Notes: generated by a model not told the origin, from the letters alone. A stretch of DNA of 56,199 nucleotides from Chloroflexota bacterium (GCA_902810755.1 CADDYT010000024.1:1-56199), one strand, 5' to 3'; numbered from the stretch's first letter, positions 7,209 through 16,140 are shown. Program-made: numbers and translations.

Positions 7209-8042
7209 CAGGTACAGAAGACCACAGAAATCGTCGGATAGCATATCCGCCGCCGCCTGCTGGCTCAGCGCCTGAATCTCTTCCTCGGTGGCTACCTTTG
7301 TTTTTGTAAACAGGGGCAGCGAGAGCGTATGCAGAGCCAGCAGGTCGTGGCAAACGGCGTCGTGGGCCGGTTCCCCGGCGGAGTAATCGATGGCGTATGC
7401 TGCACGCTGGATGTTGACGAAGCCCGCCCGGCGCAAGAAGCGACCGAGCATCGGAGTAAGCCCGGCATTGCGCCCGCCCGGCGGCGCAAAGGTTTTCCCG
7501 GCGCGCTCAAGCGCCAGCACTCCCAGGCGCGTGAGTGTTTCCTGTGCCGCGCTATTCGTAAAGCCCAGATCGTCGCTTTCGGTGAGGCGCAGGATGCCGC
7601 CGGGCCGCAGGATGCGCAGGGCTTCCTGGATGAAGGCCGGCCAGCCCGTGTTGGACATGAAGCCCACCATTGCCCGCGCGTTGACCAAATCAAAGCTTTC
7701 ATCGGCGAAATCTAACGGCTTCGTCGCGTCCATCACGCGGAAGGTCACGTTGTCCAGCCCTCTCACCTGCGCCTGCGCCTGTGCATACTGGATGACGGTG
7801 CGGCTGATATCGATGCCTGTCACCTGCATCTGTGGGTACGCAAAGGCCACTGCCACCGCCCAGCCGCCGGGTCCGCAGGCAACATCCAGCACGCGGTGAA
7901 TGGTCGAGAGATCGAGGTCGCGAGGAAAAAGTCCGCCCATTGCCTGGGTAATCATGATATCCTGATCGATCAGGCGGGCCATTTCCGCCCCGCTTTCCGC
8001 GTCAAGAACATAGGAATTTTCTTCCGCCGGGTTGGTTGCCAT
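7179..8042 (-). CDS. Class I SAM-dependent methyltransferase
   Basis: A 287-residue protein with the Rossmann methyltransferase core: VLDVACGPGGWAVAVA (motif I, about residues 50-66), VTGIDIS (motif II), FRVMDATKPLDFADESFDLVNAR (motifs III-IV) and LRILRPGGILRLTE (post-motif). It resembles the UbiE/Methyltransf_11/25 group acting on small molecules. The C-terminal 120 residues are likely the substrate cap. Start ATG 8042 has AAGGAG 7 bases upstream. Its 3' end overlaps the convergent GT4 gene by 30 bases. The substrate is unknown. Confidence 0.85.
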   Translation of the reverse strand: MATNPAEENSYVLDAESGAEMARLIDQDIMITQAMGGLFPRDLDLSTIHRVLDVACGPGGWAVAVAFAYPQMQVTGIDISRTVIQYAQAQAQVRGLDNVTFRVMDATKPLDFADESFDLVNARAMVGFMSNTGWPAFIQEALRILRPGGILRLTESDDLGFTNSAAQETLTRLGVLALERAGKTFAPPGGRNAGLTPMLGRFLRRAGFVNIQRAAYAIDYSAGEPAHDAVCHDLLALHTLSLPLFTKTKVATEEEIQALSQQAAADMLSDDFCGLLYLLSVWGTKPA

Positions 8043-8085
8043 TCACTATCTCCTTCTTGAAGAGCAGTCTATTTTCCTGAAATGC

Positions 8086-8114
8086 ATTATACGCTAGAGT
8101 TTCTTGTACCGCAA
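8086..8114 (-). promoter_or_regulatory. Promoter of the methyltransferase gene
   Basis: On the minus strand TTGCGG (8109-8114), a 17-base spacer and perfect TATAAT (8086-8091), with the start codon about 38 bases downstream of the predicted +1. Confidence 0.6.
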
Positions 8115-8152
8115 TATTCTTTTCCTGCATGGCCCTTATGGGCAGTTCCGGT

Positions 8153-8181
8153 TTGACGTAATCCTGTAAGGCGAGTATAAT
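8153..8181 (+). promoter_or_regulatory. Strong sigma70-type promoter of the DUF512 gene
   Basis: TTGACG (8153-8158), 17-base spacer, TATAAT (8176-8181). It is divergent from the methyltransferase promoter, the two -35 elements being about 40 bases apart. Confidence 0.75.
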
Positions 8182-8228
8182 CGTGGCGATATATGGAGTC
8201 TTTTTTCTCTTTCTCAAGGAATGAACTG

Positions 8229-9665
8229 ATGCCAAAACTGTACGGGTGGGTGCGCGAGGTGGTACCCGAAAGTCCCGCCGACCGGGTGGGTCTCCAGCCG
8301 GGTGATTTAATTCGCACGATCAATGGACACCTCATCCGCGATCTGGTCGATTATCGCTTTTATGTCGCCGACGAGACGCTGACGATTGGCTTTGAACGCC
8401 AGCAAGAGCAGCATGAAGTAACGATTGTCAAAAACTATGATGAAAACCTGGGCGTCCTCTTCGGTGAGGAACCGACGCCCTTTATTCGCCAGTGCGCCAA
8501 TAAATGCGTTTTCTGTTTCATCAAGGGTCTGCCCGAACGCTACGCGCCGCAGCCGGGCCTGCCGCATGGTATGCGCGCCTCGCTCTATATCAAGGATGAC
8601 GATTACCGCTACTCGTTCCTCTTTGGCAACTTCATCACGCTGACCAACCTGAAGGAGCTTGACTGGCAGCGGCTGGACGAGCAGAAACTGACGCCGCTCT
8701 ATGTCTCCGTCCACACGACGGAGCCGGAACTGCGGCGCAAGATGGTGGATGGGCCGCGCGCGGGCGATATCCTGGGCCACATCCAGCGGCTCGGCAGCAT
8801 GCACATCACCTGCCACACACAGCTTGTCCTCTGCCCCACTATCAACGACGGCGAGCATCTGGATCGCAGTATCCGCGACCTGACGCAGTTGCGCCCCATC
8901 GTCGAATCCATCTCCGTTGTGCCGGTCGGGCTGACAAAATATAACAATATGATTAAGACCGGCGACCTGCCCCCGCTGCGGCACTATACTCGTGAAGAGG
9001 CCGAGGCGGTCATCGAGCAGGTCGAGGCATATCAGCGCCGATTCGAGGCCGAGGATGAAGAGGGCTATCCATTCGTCTACCTTTCCGACGAATGGTACTA
9101 TCTGACGGGCCGCGACTTCCCGCCCGCCCGCCATTACGGCTCCTACGCCCAGATCGAGAACGGCGTTGGCATGACGCGCTACCTGATCGAGCAGTGGGAG
9201 CGCGGCAAACGCCGTCTGCCAAAGGCCATGCCATCCCCGCGCAAAGTCACGCTCGTCACCAGTGCGATGGCGCGCCCCGTCATCGAACAGCTTGCGCGGG
9301 ACATGCGCCAGACCGACAACCTCGATGTACAGGTGCTGCCCGTCATCAACCGGTTCTTCGGCCCCGAAGTCACTGTCGCCGGTTTGCTCTGCGGTCAGGA
9401 TGTGCTGCAAGCTCTGCACGCCCACCACGAAGCCGTCGGCCTCGGCGATCTCATCCTTCTCCCCCGTGTCATGCTCGACAACGAAGGCGTGCGTTTTCTG
9501 GATGATCTCACCGTAGCGACCTTCCATGAACAATTGCCGCCGGGCGTGCGCGCCGTATTTGTGCGCAACGCGCAGGAGACGGTAGCTGCGATCTCCTCGC
9601 TGGCTGCCCCCACAAAGGCGGTGAATGATGCGGCAAGAAGAGTGTTGCGCGTGCAGGCACGGTAA
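8229..9665 (+). CDS. DUF512 protein with PDZ and radical-SAM-like iron-sulfur domains
   Basis: A 478-residue protein. Residues 1-60 form a PDZ-like domain (VREVVPESPADRVGLQPGDLIRTING). CANKCVFCFIKGLP near residue 95 is a C-x3-C-x2-C cluster site of the radical SAM kind. The C-terminal half matches DUF512. The same three-part architecture is described in cyanobacteria and Firmicutes as a putative FeS oxidoreductase with no settled substrate. No signal peptide, so cytosolic. Start MPKLYGW at 8229, with CAAGGA about 10 bases upstream; an in-frame ATG at 8193 would leave almost no leader after the predicted +1 near 8188 and lacks a ribosome site. Confidence 0.88.
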   Translation: MPKLYGWVREVVPESPADRVGLQPGDLIRTINGHLIRDLVDYRFYVADETLTIGFERQQEQHEVTIVKNYDENLGVLFGEEPTPFIRQCANKCVFCFIKGLPERYAPQPGLPHGMRASLYIKDDDYRYSFLFGNFITLTNLKELDWQRLDEQKLTPLYVSVHTTEPELRRKMVDGPRAGDILGHIQRLGSMHITCHTQLVLCPTINDGEHLDRSIRDLTQLRPIVESISVVPVGLTKYNNMIKTGDLPPLRHYTREEAEAVIEQVEAYQRRFEAEDEEGYPFVYLSDEWYYLTGRDFPPARHYGSYAQIENGVGMTRYLIEQWERGKRRLPKAMPSPRKVTLVTSAMARPVIEQLARDMRQTDNLDVQVLPVINRFFGPEVTVAGLLCGQDVLQALHAHHEAVGLGDLILLPRVMLDNEGVRFLDDLTVATFHEQLPPGVRAVFVRNAQETVAAISSLAAPTKAVNDAARRVLRVQAR

Positions 9666-10011
9666 AACCCCTCTTTCATCATTGCCATTCTCATTGCCGA
9701 TGAGCTATTCCTGTTGACGACGCGCTCCTCATGACAGGTCCATTGTCATGTCAGGGGAGTGCCTCGGAGTTACGAAAATATTACATACAGAGATAAAACA
9801 TCACCTTACCTCAACCAGAACCATTCGCCAGCAACGCCTGGTAGCTGTTATAGTAGAACTGTGACCGGACAATTACCGCCATTGGTACTATGCAATTGAC
9901 GGTCGGCCGCTAAGATCGGCTACAATCAATATTGTAGAGTAGAATATCTGGCACGAGAGCTTTTGTTTACGGATACTTTTACTTTACCGGAGCAACTCAC
10001 CAGGGGGAAAC
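9666..10011. other. Intergenic region upstream of the GT2-chitinase pair
   Basis: About 350 AT-richer bases without a gene. A small inverted repeat CATGACA / TGTCATG (9730-9736 and 9744-9750) sits 65 bases after the DUF512 stop and may end that transcript, although it has no T-tract. A promoter candidate lies at 9896-9926. Confidence 0.6.
9896..9926 (+). promoter_or_regulatory. Candidate promoter of the GT2-chitinase operon
   Basis: TTGACG (9896-9901), 19-base spacer, TACAAT (9921-9926), giving a leader of about 80 bases before the start codon at 10012. Confidence 0.5.
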
Positions 10012-12693
10012 ATGCCACAACCAGCACCTCGTACAGGGCAGAAGAAGCTGTCTGCCCGAAAACGGCAGTGGGGCGCGGAACGCCGCACAGAGCCATTGCC
10101 AATGATGCACGAGAAACCATCAACATTGAAAATTGCCTGCAGTCGTCTTGCCATTGTCTTAACCATCGTTTTATGGGTAATATATCTCATCTCGACCATT
10201 ATTCGTCAGTTCTTTGAGGGGCCGAAGACGTTTTCGTTTACAATGCAAGCCGTTGGTTATCTGATCATCGTTACCTTGCTGACATTCTCTGCGCTCATGT
10301 ATCTGGTGGCACGCCAGGGGGCGCTTCAGCGGTTCAGTAAGCATGTCCGTGTGCCACGAGCCGAAATCGACCGGCATTTCTCAGAGCAGCAGCCCTCGAT
10401 CACTGTACTTGTGCCATCATACAGTGAAGAGCCGGAAGTTGTTCGTAAAACCCTTATATCGGCAGCTTTGCAGGAATATCCCCGCATGCGCGTCGTCTTG
10501 CTGATCGACGATAACCCCAATCCCTCAAATCCGGCAGTTGCCGCCCGGCTCAACGCCACTCGCGAACTGGGCAACGATATCATGAGACTGTTTGCTGAAC
10601 CGCGTACACGCTTCAGCAGCGCGCTCTCCCAGTTTGAATGGCAGTATGCAGGCAGCATGCCGGTGACGCAGGCTACGATTATCGAGCTAGCATCCCATTA
10701 TGCATGGGCGGCATCGTGGCTCAATGCGCTTGCGGATAAAGAGGAGATTGATGACCATGTCGATATCTTCTTTGTCGAACAGGTTCTCAACGGCCTTGCC
10801 GGTGAATTGCACCTCGTTGGTCAGGCGCTGATGACTTCCTGCCAGGAAGGCGTTCAGCTTCCTCTCGAACGAGTACGGCAACTCTACCGCCGCCTGGCCT
10901 GGATTTTTGATGCCGAGGTCACTGTTTTTGAACGGAAGAAGTACGCTTCACTCTCCCACGAAGCCAATAAGGCCATGAATCTCAATTCCTATATTGGCCT
11001 GATGGGCGGGACGTATCTCCAGCGCGAGACCCCGGATGGGCTTATCCTGATCCCGGTTGCCGGTGGCCAGAAAGGCGACGTGACCTTCCCTGACAGCGAA
11101 TTCCTTCTGACGCTTGATGCTGACTCTATCTTGCTCCGTGAGTATTGTCTGCGTCTTGTCTATTTCTTGCAGCAGCCGGATAATGCGCGGGTAGCAGTGA
11201 CGCAAACTCCCTATTCGTCCTTCCGTGGGGCGGCGACGCGCCTTGAACGCCTGGCCGGGGCAACCACAGACATCCAGCACATTCTCCACCAGGGCATGAG
11301 CCATTATGGTGCAACATTCTGGGTCGGCGCCAATGCGGTCATTCGTAAGCGCGCGCTTGATGATATTGCCGAGACCGAATGGGTCGGCGGTTTCGAGGTG
11401 CGCCGTTTCATCCAGGACCGCACGGTTATTGAAGATACCGAGTCCAGCATTGACCTCACGCTGCATGGCTGGTCGCTGGTGAACTATCCTGAGCGCCTGA
11501 GTTATAGCGCCACGCCGCCCGATTTCGGCGCCCTGATTGTGCAGCGCCGCCGCTGGGCAAATGGTGGTCTGCTGATCTTACCAAAATTGTGGGCGCAAAC
11601 GCGGGAGCGCAAACGTCGCGGTGAGCTTGTCTCTCGCACGGAGATACTGCTCCGCCTGAATTACATGGCGTCAATCACGTGGGCGAGCTTCAGCCTGATC
11701 TTCATGCTGGCCTATCCATTCGACGGCCATCTGTTGAGTCCTTTCGTCGTGCTGGCCGCCCTGCCATACTTCATCTCGATGGCCGGTGATCTCAAATACT
11801 GTGGCTACAAGCGAACTGATGTCCTGCGTATCTATGGATTTAACTTAATCTTGCTACCGGTCAACCTCGCCGGCGTCTTGAAATCGCTCCAGCAGGCATT
11901 GACGAGTAAGAAGATTCCATTTGCGCGAACGCCAAAAGTGAAAAATCGAACCGTTGCGCCGCTCATCTATATCATCATCCCCCTGGTGCTTGTTGCCTTC
12001 TCGGCTGCTACTTTCTGGCGGGACGAGCAGGCCCATAACTGGGTCAACGCTGCATTTGAATGTTTCAATGCGCTCACCGCCTCATATGCTATCGTTTCCT
12101 ATATCGGCATCGGTAATGCTCTGGTCGATATATGGCGTGGCTTAACCGACTGGCTCTACGTAGAAGTACCCCCCAGGACATCCGCAGCCGTCACTCGCCC
12201 GAAACAGACGCTTGATTGGAGGGCGGTACTCTATCATGGCAATGCCAGAGAGCAGGTTCCACTGAGCGCATTGCACGCTACGGCGGCGTACCAGTCGGCA
12301 AGCATCGGCCAGCGTTTACCGGACACCGATATCAGCGCGCTTTCTACTATGAAGATGCGTGCAGGGAGTGGGCTACCGGATATCAGCTCGCTTTCTACTA
12401 TGAAGATGCGTGCTGTCGGTGCATTGCCGGATGGAAGCTCGTTTCCTGCTCATGAAGATGCGTATAGCACTCTGTCAAACGTCAAAGGGGGGCTGGTCTC
12501 TCGCTACGGTGGCAGAGAAACGCCGATACCCTTCTCTGTGAGTCTGGATGCGCAGCAGGTGGCGGCCAAAGCGCCGTCATGGCCGAGCAGAGAAACGCCG
12601 ATACCATTCTCATCGAGTCTGGATAGCGTAGTAAGTATGGGATTACTGGAAACAGACAGGAGCCAGACAGAGGGTAGTTACTATCATGAGTAA
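10012..12693 (+). CDS. Membrane GT2 processive polysaccharide synthase (cellulose/chitin-synthase-like)
   Basis: An 893-residue inner-membrane glycosyltransferase. Two membrane helices lie near residues 40-105. The cytosolic GT2 domain follows: ITVLVPSYSEEPEVVRK near 127, TLDADS near 366, then IEDTESSIDLTLHGW (catalytic Asp region) and QRRRWANGG near 510, the Q/RxxRW motif of processive synthases. Several more helices lie between 545 and 720, with KKIPFARTPKVKNRT as in BcsA-like enzymes. The last 170 residues are a cytosolic tail with internal repeats (17-residue and 25-residue units). No PilZ domain is apparent. The product is unknown (beta-glucan, chitin or hyaluronan-like). Start ATG 10012 after AGGGGGA. 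It overlaps the GH18 gene by 8 bases. Confidence 0.88.
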   Translation: MPQPAPRTGQKKLSARKRQWGAERRTEPLPMMHEKPSTLKIACSRLAIVLTIVLWVIYLISTIIRQFFEGPKTFSFTMQAVGYLIIVTLLTFSALMYLVARQGALQRFSKHVRVPRAEIDRHFSEQQPSITVLVPSYSEEPEVVRKTLISAALQEYPRMRVVLLIDDNPNPSNPAVAARLNATRELGNDIMRLFAEPRTRFSSALSQFEWQYAGSMPVTQATIIELASHYAWAASWLNALADKEEIDDHVDIFFVEQVLNGLAGELHLVGQALMTSCQEGVQLPLERVRQLYRRLAWIFDAEVTVFERKKYASLSHEANKAMNLNSYIGLMGGTYLQRETPDGLILIPVAGGQKGDVTFPDSEFLLTLDADSILLREYCLRLVYFLQQPDNARVAVTQTPYSSFRGAATRLERLAGATTDIQHILHQGMSHYGATFWVGANAVIRKRALDDIAETEWVGGFEVRRFIQDRTVIEDTESSIDLTLHGWSLVNYPERLSYSATPPDFGALIVQRRRWANGGLLILPKLWAQTRERKRRGELVSRTEILLRLNYMASITWASFSLIFMLAYPFDGHLLSPFVVLAALPYFISMAGDLKYCGYKRTDVLRIYGFNLILLPVNLAGVLKSLQQALTSKKIPFARTPKVKNRTVAPLIYIIIPLVLVAFSAATFWRDEQAHNWVNAAFECFNALTASYAIVSYIGIGNALVDIWRGLTDWLYVEVPPRTSAAVTRPKQTLDWRAVLYHGNAREQVPLSALHATAAYQSASIGQRLPDTDISALSTMKMRAGSGLPDISSLSTMKMRAVGALPDGSSFPAHEDAYSTLSNVKGGLVSRYGGRETPIPFSVSLDAQQVAAKAPSWPSRETPIPFSSSLDSVVSMGLLETDRSQTEGSYYHE
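12329..12481 (+). repeat. Three 51-bp in-frame tandem repeats in the GT2 tail
   Basis: Three units start at about 12329, 12380 and 12431, each 17 codons. The first two are nearly identical (ISALSTMKMRAGSGLPD, ISSLSTMKMRAVGALPD); the third has diverged (GSSFPAHEDAYSTLSNV). Two copies of a second motif, RETPIPFS.SLD, follow at about 12513 and 12588 with a 75-bp spacing. Confidence 0.8.
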
Positions 12694-14281
12694 GTTAAGC
12701 GCAACAAATGAGCAATACGCAGGCGAACCGCAGCGGAGGCTCTCGCCCTGGCGCGTGATGCTTGCCATCTTTATTCTCGTAAGCCTGCCTACCGGTACCG
12801 TTTTCGCCCTGCAACGATGGCACACGAACCAGCCAGCCGCATCGAACAAGCCGTGGTTTGCAAGCTATGTCGATGTTACGGCGACGCCTGCCTTCGCCTT
12901 TGAGCAGATGGGTACGACTTCAAAGCGTGATGCCATACTTTCCTTCATCGTCTCATCATCTCTGGATGCCTGTACCCCTTCGTGGGGAGGGGCATATACC
13001 TTGAGCCAGGCCACCGGCGCGCTGGACCTCGATAGACGTATCGCCCGCTTGCAGCAACAGGGTGGCAGCGTGGCTATATCTTTCGGCGGCCAGAAGAATC
13101 AGGAGCTTGCCGTCAATTGTACCGATCCAGGCAAACTTTTCGATGCATACGAGTCGGTCGTCAACCAGTACAACATCAACACCATCGATCTTGACCTTGA
13201 AGGAGCGGGCCTGACGGATGCTGCCGCAGCCAGTAGACGAGCCGTTGCCATTGCTCAGCTTCAATCAGAGCGACGAGCGGCAGGCAAGGCGTTTGCGGTA
13301 TGGCTAACGTTGCCTGTAACGCCACAGGGGTTAGATGAAGATGGCACGAACGCAGTGAGCCAGTTACTGGCGCACCATGTCGACCTGGCTGGCGTAAACC
13401 TCATGACCATGGATTATGGCTCTAGCCTTGCGAAGGGGACCACTATGGCCGATGCAGCGGAAACTGCCTTGATCCAGACAGAGCGCCAGCTTGGCATTCT
13501 GTACCAGCGAGCAGGGATACACTTAAATGACTCCACGCTCTGGACGAAACTGGGCGTCACTCCCATGATCGGGCAAAACGACACACCAGATGAAGTATTT
13601 ACGCTGGCCGATGCAACCGCGTTAAACCGGTTTGCGCTCTCCCATAAGGTAGAACGAATGTCGATGTGGTCGGCGAATCGGGATATCGCCTGCGGCGCGA
13701 ATTACGTTTTTACGCAGGTCGTCTCTGATGCCTGTAGCGGCGTACAGCAGGATGCGAATGGCTTTGCGAATCGCCTGGGCGCCGGTTTTGATGGCAGTAT
13801 CTTCCTGAGTGCTGGCCTGATAACGAAGGCAGATGCCTTCTCAAAAATTGCGCAGCAACCAGATGACCCTGCCACCAGCCCGTACCAGATCTGGTCACCC
13901 ACCGGGGCCTACCTCAAAGGGACCAAAGTTGTCTGGCACCACAACGTCTACCAGGCAAAATGGTGGACGCAGGGTGACGTTCCAGATAACCCTGTTTTAC
14001 AACCCTGGCAGACGCCCTGGGAATTGATTGGCCCCGTCTTGCCGGGGGAGAAGCCGATTCCCCAGCCGACCTTGCCCCCCGGCACCTATCCGAACTGGTC
14101 CGGCACGGCCACCTATAACGCTGGCGATCGTGTCCTCTTCAACGGGGTACCCTATCAGGCCAAATGGTGGAATACGGGCCAGAGTCCGGCTGCCGCCGCA
14201 TCAAACCCCGATGGCTCCCCCTGGGTTCCGTTGACCCAGGCGCAGATTAACGCGATTGTATCGGGGAAAGAGAAAAAGTGA
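12686..14281 (+). CDS. Secreted or membrane-anchored GH18 chitinase with two CBM5/12-type modules
   Basis: A 531-residue protein. Residues 20-45 form a membrane anchor or signal segment after a basic N-terminus. The GH18 barrel spans about 55-385: AISFGGQ, the catalytic NTIDLDLEG (DxDxE), LMTMDYG and the late MSMWSANRD Trp. Two aromatic-rich chitin-binding modules follow (YQIWSPTGAYLKGTKVVW...QAKWWTQG and YPNWSGTATYNAGDRVLF...QAKWWNTG). The reaction is hydrolysis of beta-1,4-GlcNAc chains outside the membrane. The start codon lies inside the last codons of the GT2 gene, so the two are translationally coupled, implying that this hydrolase acts on the polymer the GT2 makes or on wall glycan during its export. 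Confidence 0.9.
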   Translation: MSKLSATNEQYAGEPQRRLSPWRVMLAIFILVSLPTGTVFALQRWHTNQPAASNKPWFASYVDVTATPAFAFEQMGTTSKRDAILSFIVSSSLDACTPSWGGAYTLSQATGALDLDRRIARLQQQGGSVAISFGGQKNQELAVNCTDPGKLFDAYESVVNQYNINTIDLDLEGAGLTDAAAASRRAVAIAQLQSERRAAGKAFAVWLTLPVTPQGLDEDGTNAVSQLLAHHVDLAGVNLMTMDYGSSLAKGTTMADAAETALIQTERQLGILYQRAGIHLNDSTLWTKLGVTPMIGQNDTPDEVFTLADATALNRFALSHKVERMSMWSANRDIACGANYVFTQVVSDACSGVQQDANGFANRLGAGFDGSIFLSAGLITKADAFSKIAQQPDDPATSPYQIWSPTGAYLKGTKVVWHHNVYQAKWWTQGDVPDNPVLQPWQTPWELIGPVLPGEKPIPQPTLPPGTYPNWSGTATYNAGDRVLFNGVPYQAKWWNTGQSPAAAASNPDGSPWVPLTQAQINAIVSGKEKK

Positions 14282-14288
14282 GCCTGGA

Positions 14289-14945
14289 CTACGCCAGCAC
14301 CGACGGGTTATCCACCGCCACGTTGTTGACGGCGCGCGAGACCTGGCGTGCCGTCATCTCGCTGGCCGGGAAGGGGACGAGCAGCGATTCCAGGAATTTC
14401 GTGTCGTGTATCTCCGTGTCGAGCCACTCCTGCCGCGCCTCTTTCGGCAGGATGACGGGCATGCGGTTATGCACCTGAGCCACCAGATCGTTCGGGTCGG
14501 TGGTAATCATGGCGCAACTGCGAATCTCCTCCCCCTGCGGGTTCGTCCACGTGTCCCAGATGGCGGCGAAGGCGAATGGTTCCTGATCTTTGAGCGTGTA
14601 GTAGATGGGATATTTGACGCCGTTCTCCTCTTTCCACTCATAGAAGCCATCGGCGATCATCAGGCAGCGTCTGGAGTCCAGTAGCCGTCGGAAGCCGGGC
14701 TTCTCCCCCAGCGTATCGGCGCGAATGTTAATCATCCGGGAGCCGATAGACGCGCTCTTCGCCCATTTCGGGATCAGGCCCCAGCGCAGCCATGCCAGGT
14801 GCTTCGTGCCGTCGTCACCCATAATCGAGACGACTTCCTGGGTTGGCGCGATGTTGTAGCGCGGCTTCGTCTCCAGCGTCGGCGCCACATTAAAGACCTG
14901 AGCAATCGTCTGTATATTCGTTGTCAGCGTATAGCGTCCGCACAT
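14289..14945 (-). CDS. SOS response-associated peptidase (SRAP; YedK/HMCES family)
   Basis: A 218-residue SRAP protein. The N-terminus MCGRYTL gives the Cys2 that forms a thiazolidine crosslink with abasic sites in single-stranded DNA. Other family marks are NIRADTL near residue 75, MIADGFYEWKEE (Glu) near 100 and VHNRMPVIL (His) near 165. It protects abasic sites at replication forks. ATG 14945 has AAAGGAGAA about 6 bases upstream. It is convergent with the chitinase, the two stops being only 7 bases apart. Confidence 0.95.
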   Translation of the reverse strand: MCGRYTLTTNIQTIAQVFNVAPTLETKPRYNIAPTQEVVSIMGDDGTKHLAWLRWGLIPKWAKSASIGSRMINIRADTLGEKPGFRRLLDSRRCLMIADGFYEWKEENGVKYPIYYTLKDQEPFAFAAIWDTWTNPQGEEIRSCAMITTDPNDLVAQVHNRMPVILPKEARQEWLDTEIHDTKFLESLLVPFPASEMTARQVSRAVNNVAVDNPSVLA

Positions 14946-15014
14946 GATCGTTCTCCTTTATCGTATTGCATCGTCTTTCCATCTTTTCATACTCTCGCGC
15001 ATTACCTATTCTTT

Positions 15015-16091
15015 TTATACGGCTAAAAAGAGGTTGCGCACAAGCTGATCATCTGGGAAGCAGGCTTTGCCGCGCCATGCCCATAAAAAAGCCCGGCCAG
15101 GAAGCGCCGGGTACGGGTAGAGGGGCATGCGCCAGGGGCTTGAGGGAAATATTTGTTTTTTTTGATTGGCCCATTTTTGCTTTTTTTTGTTGACCGGCAA
15201 CTGGCTGCCGCGCGGCGAATAACGAAACTCCTTTTTTTGTTGTGACGGTCGAGAAGGCGCGTTTTTTTTGTTGTGGTTGGCGTGAAACGTGTTTTTTTGT
15301 TGCGCGTGCCTCGTGGCTCTCTGTACTGGCCGGTGAGGCAAGGTTGCTTCGCCGGGGATGGCGCGAGCCGAGCGGGCCAGTTGTGGGTGTTGTGCTTCCA
15401 GCGAGAGGCAGTAGTCGCGCCAGGTGGCGGCAAGATCGAAGTCAGGGGGGCGCACGAAGGATGCCTCGCTGATCTCGACGGACTGGATGCGTGAGACGCG
15501 GAGGATGTGCTGCTCACCGCTCTGCGCGTGGACGGCCACCAGGAACCAGATGCCTGCTTTTGAGACGAGGCCGTAGGGATGGAGCATGCACCGGCAGGAG
15601 TTGTTACGCTCATCGAGGTACTGGAGCAAGATGGTCTGGTCGTGGCAAACAGCCTCCTGTAACAGGGATAGCTGAGGTAACGTTTCCCTGCTATAATACC
15701 ACCAGGTTGTGTCCATATGGATGCGCTCGCGTAAGTGCTGCGCATCCTCGCGCTGGCTCGCTGGCAGAGTAGCGGAGAGTTTGAGCAGGGCATCGTTGAG
15801 CGCGCTGTCCAGGCCGAGGTCGGAGAGCGGGCCGGCCACGCTGAGCAGGAACAGGGCCTGCGCTTCGGCAGCGGTCAGCCCGGTCAGGCGCGTCTGGTAG
15901 CCGTCGACGAGGGAGATGCCCCCGCCGGGGCCGCGTTCGGCATAGACGGGAATACCGGCGCTGCTCAACGCCTCAAGGTCGCGATAGATAGTGCGTTCCG
16001 AGACTTCGAGCCGTGAAGCCAGTTCCTGCGCCGTCAAACGCCCTCGCGTTTGCAGCAACATCAAGAGTGAGATCAGTCGATCTGCGCGCAT
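15015..16091 (-). CDS. HTH-WYL transcriptional regulator with aberrant C-terminus
   Basis: A 358-residue protein of the YafY/DeoR-like WYL family. A winged HTH occupies residues 1-60 (LLQTRGRLTAQELASRLEVSERTIYRDLEALSSAGIPV) and the WYL domain about 140-225 (ILLQYLDERNN, LHPYGLVSKAGIWFLVAVHAQSGEQHILRVSRIQSVEI). The usual C-terminal WCX domain is missing. After about residue 240 the frame becomes Lys/Gln/Asn-rich low complexity coded by repeated CAACAAAAAAA runs, and a terminator-like hairpin (15086-15111) lies inside the frame. The true 3' end may be shorter or frameshifted. It probably represses or activates in response to a ligand or nucleic acid; target unknown. Start 16091 with GGAGA upstream. 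Confidence 0.75.
   Translation of the reverse strand: MRADRLISLLMLLQTRGRLTAQELASRLEVSERTIYRDLEALSSAGIPVYAERGPGGGISLVDGYQTRLTGLTAAEAQALFLLSVAGPLSDLGLDSALNDALLKLSATLPASQREDAQHLRERIHMDTTWWYYSRETLPQLSLLQEAVCHDQTILLQYLDERNNSCRCMLHPYGLVSKAGIWFLVAVHAQSGEQHILRVSRIQSVEISEASFVRPPDFDLAATWRDYCLSLEAQHPQLARSARAIPGEATLPHRPVQRATRHAQQKNTFHANHNKKNAPSRPSQQKKEFRYSPRGSQLPVNKKKQKWANQKKQIFPSSPWRMPLYPYPALPGRAFLWAWRGKACFPDDQLVRNLFLAV
15086..15111 (-). terminator. Rho-independent terminator inside the 3' part of the WYL frame
   Basis: On the minus strand CCCGGC, an 8-base loop, GCCGGG, then CTTTTTTATG. It lies about 75 bases before the annotated stop, so the present reading frame runs through it. Confidence 0.65.
15156..15303. 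repeat. Recurrent homopolymer motif T7-8 followed by GTTG
   Basis: T7-8 runs followed by GTTG occur at 15181, 15232, 15262 and 15292, with a related T8GATT at 15156. The spacings are about 25, 51, 30 and 30 bases. On the coding strand each reads CAAC then A7-8 and encodes Lys-rich patches of the WYL protein tail. Confidence 0.8.
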
Positions 16092-16140
16092 GTACTATCT
16101 CCATATATGTATGGGAGTTGCTTCGCTTCGCATAGCCAGT

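Noticed and set aside
15156..15303. T7-8 GTTG runs as a terminator cluster
   Set aside because: No stems precede the T-runs in the plus direction; the only credible hairpin is on the minus strand at 15086-15111.
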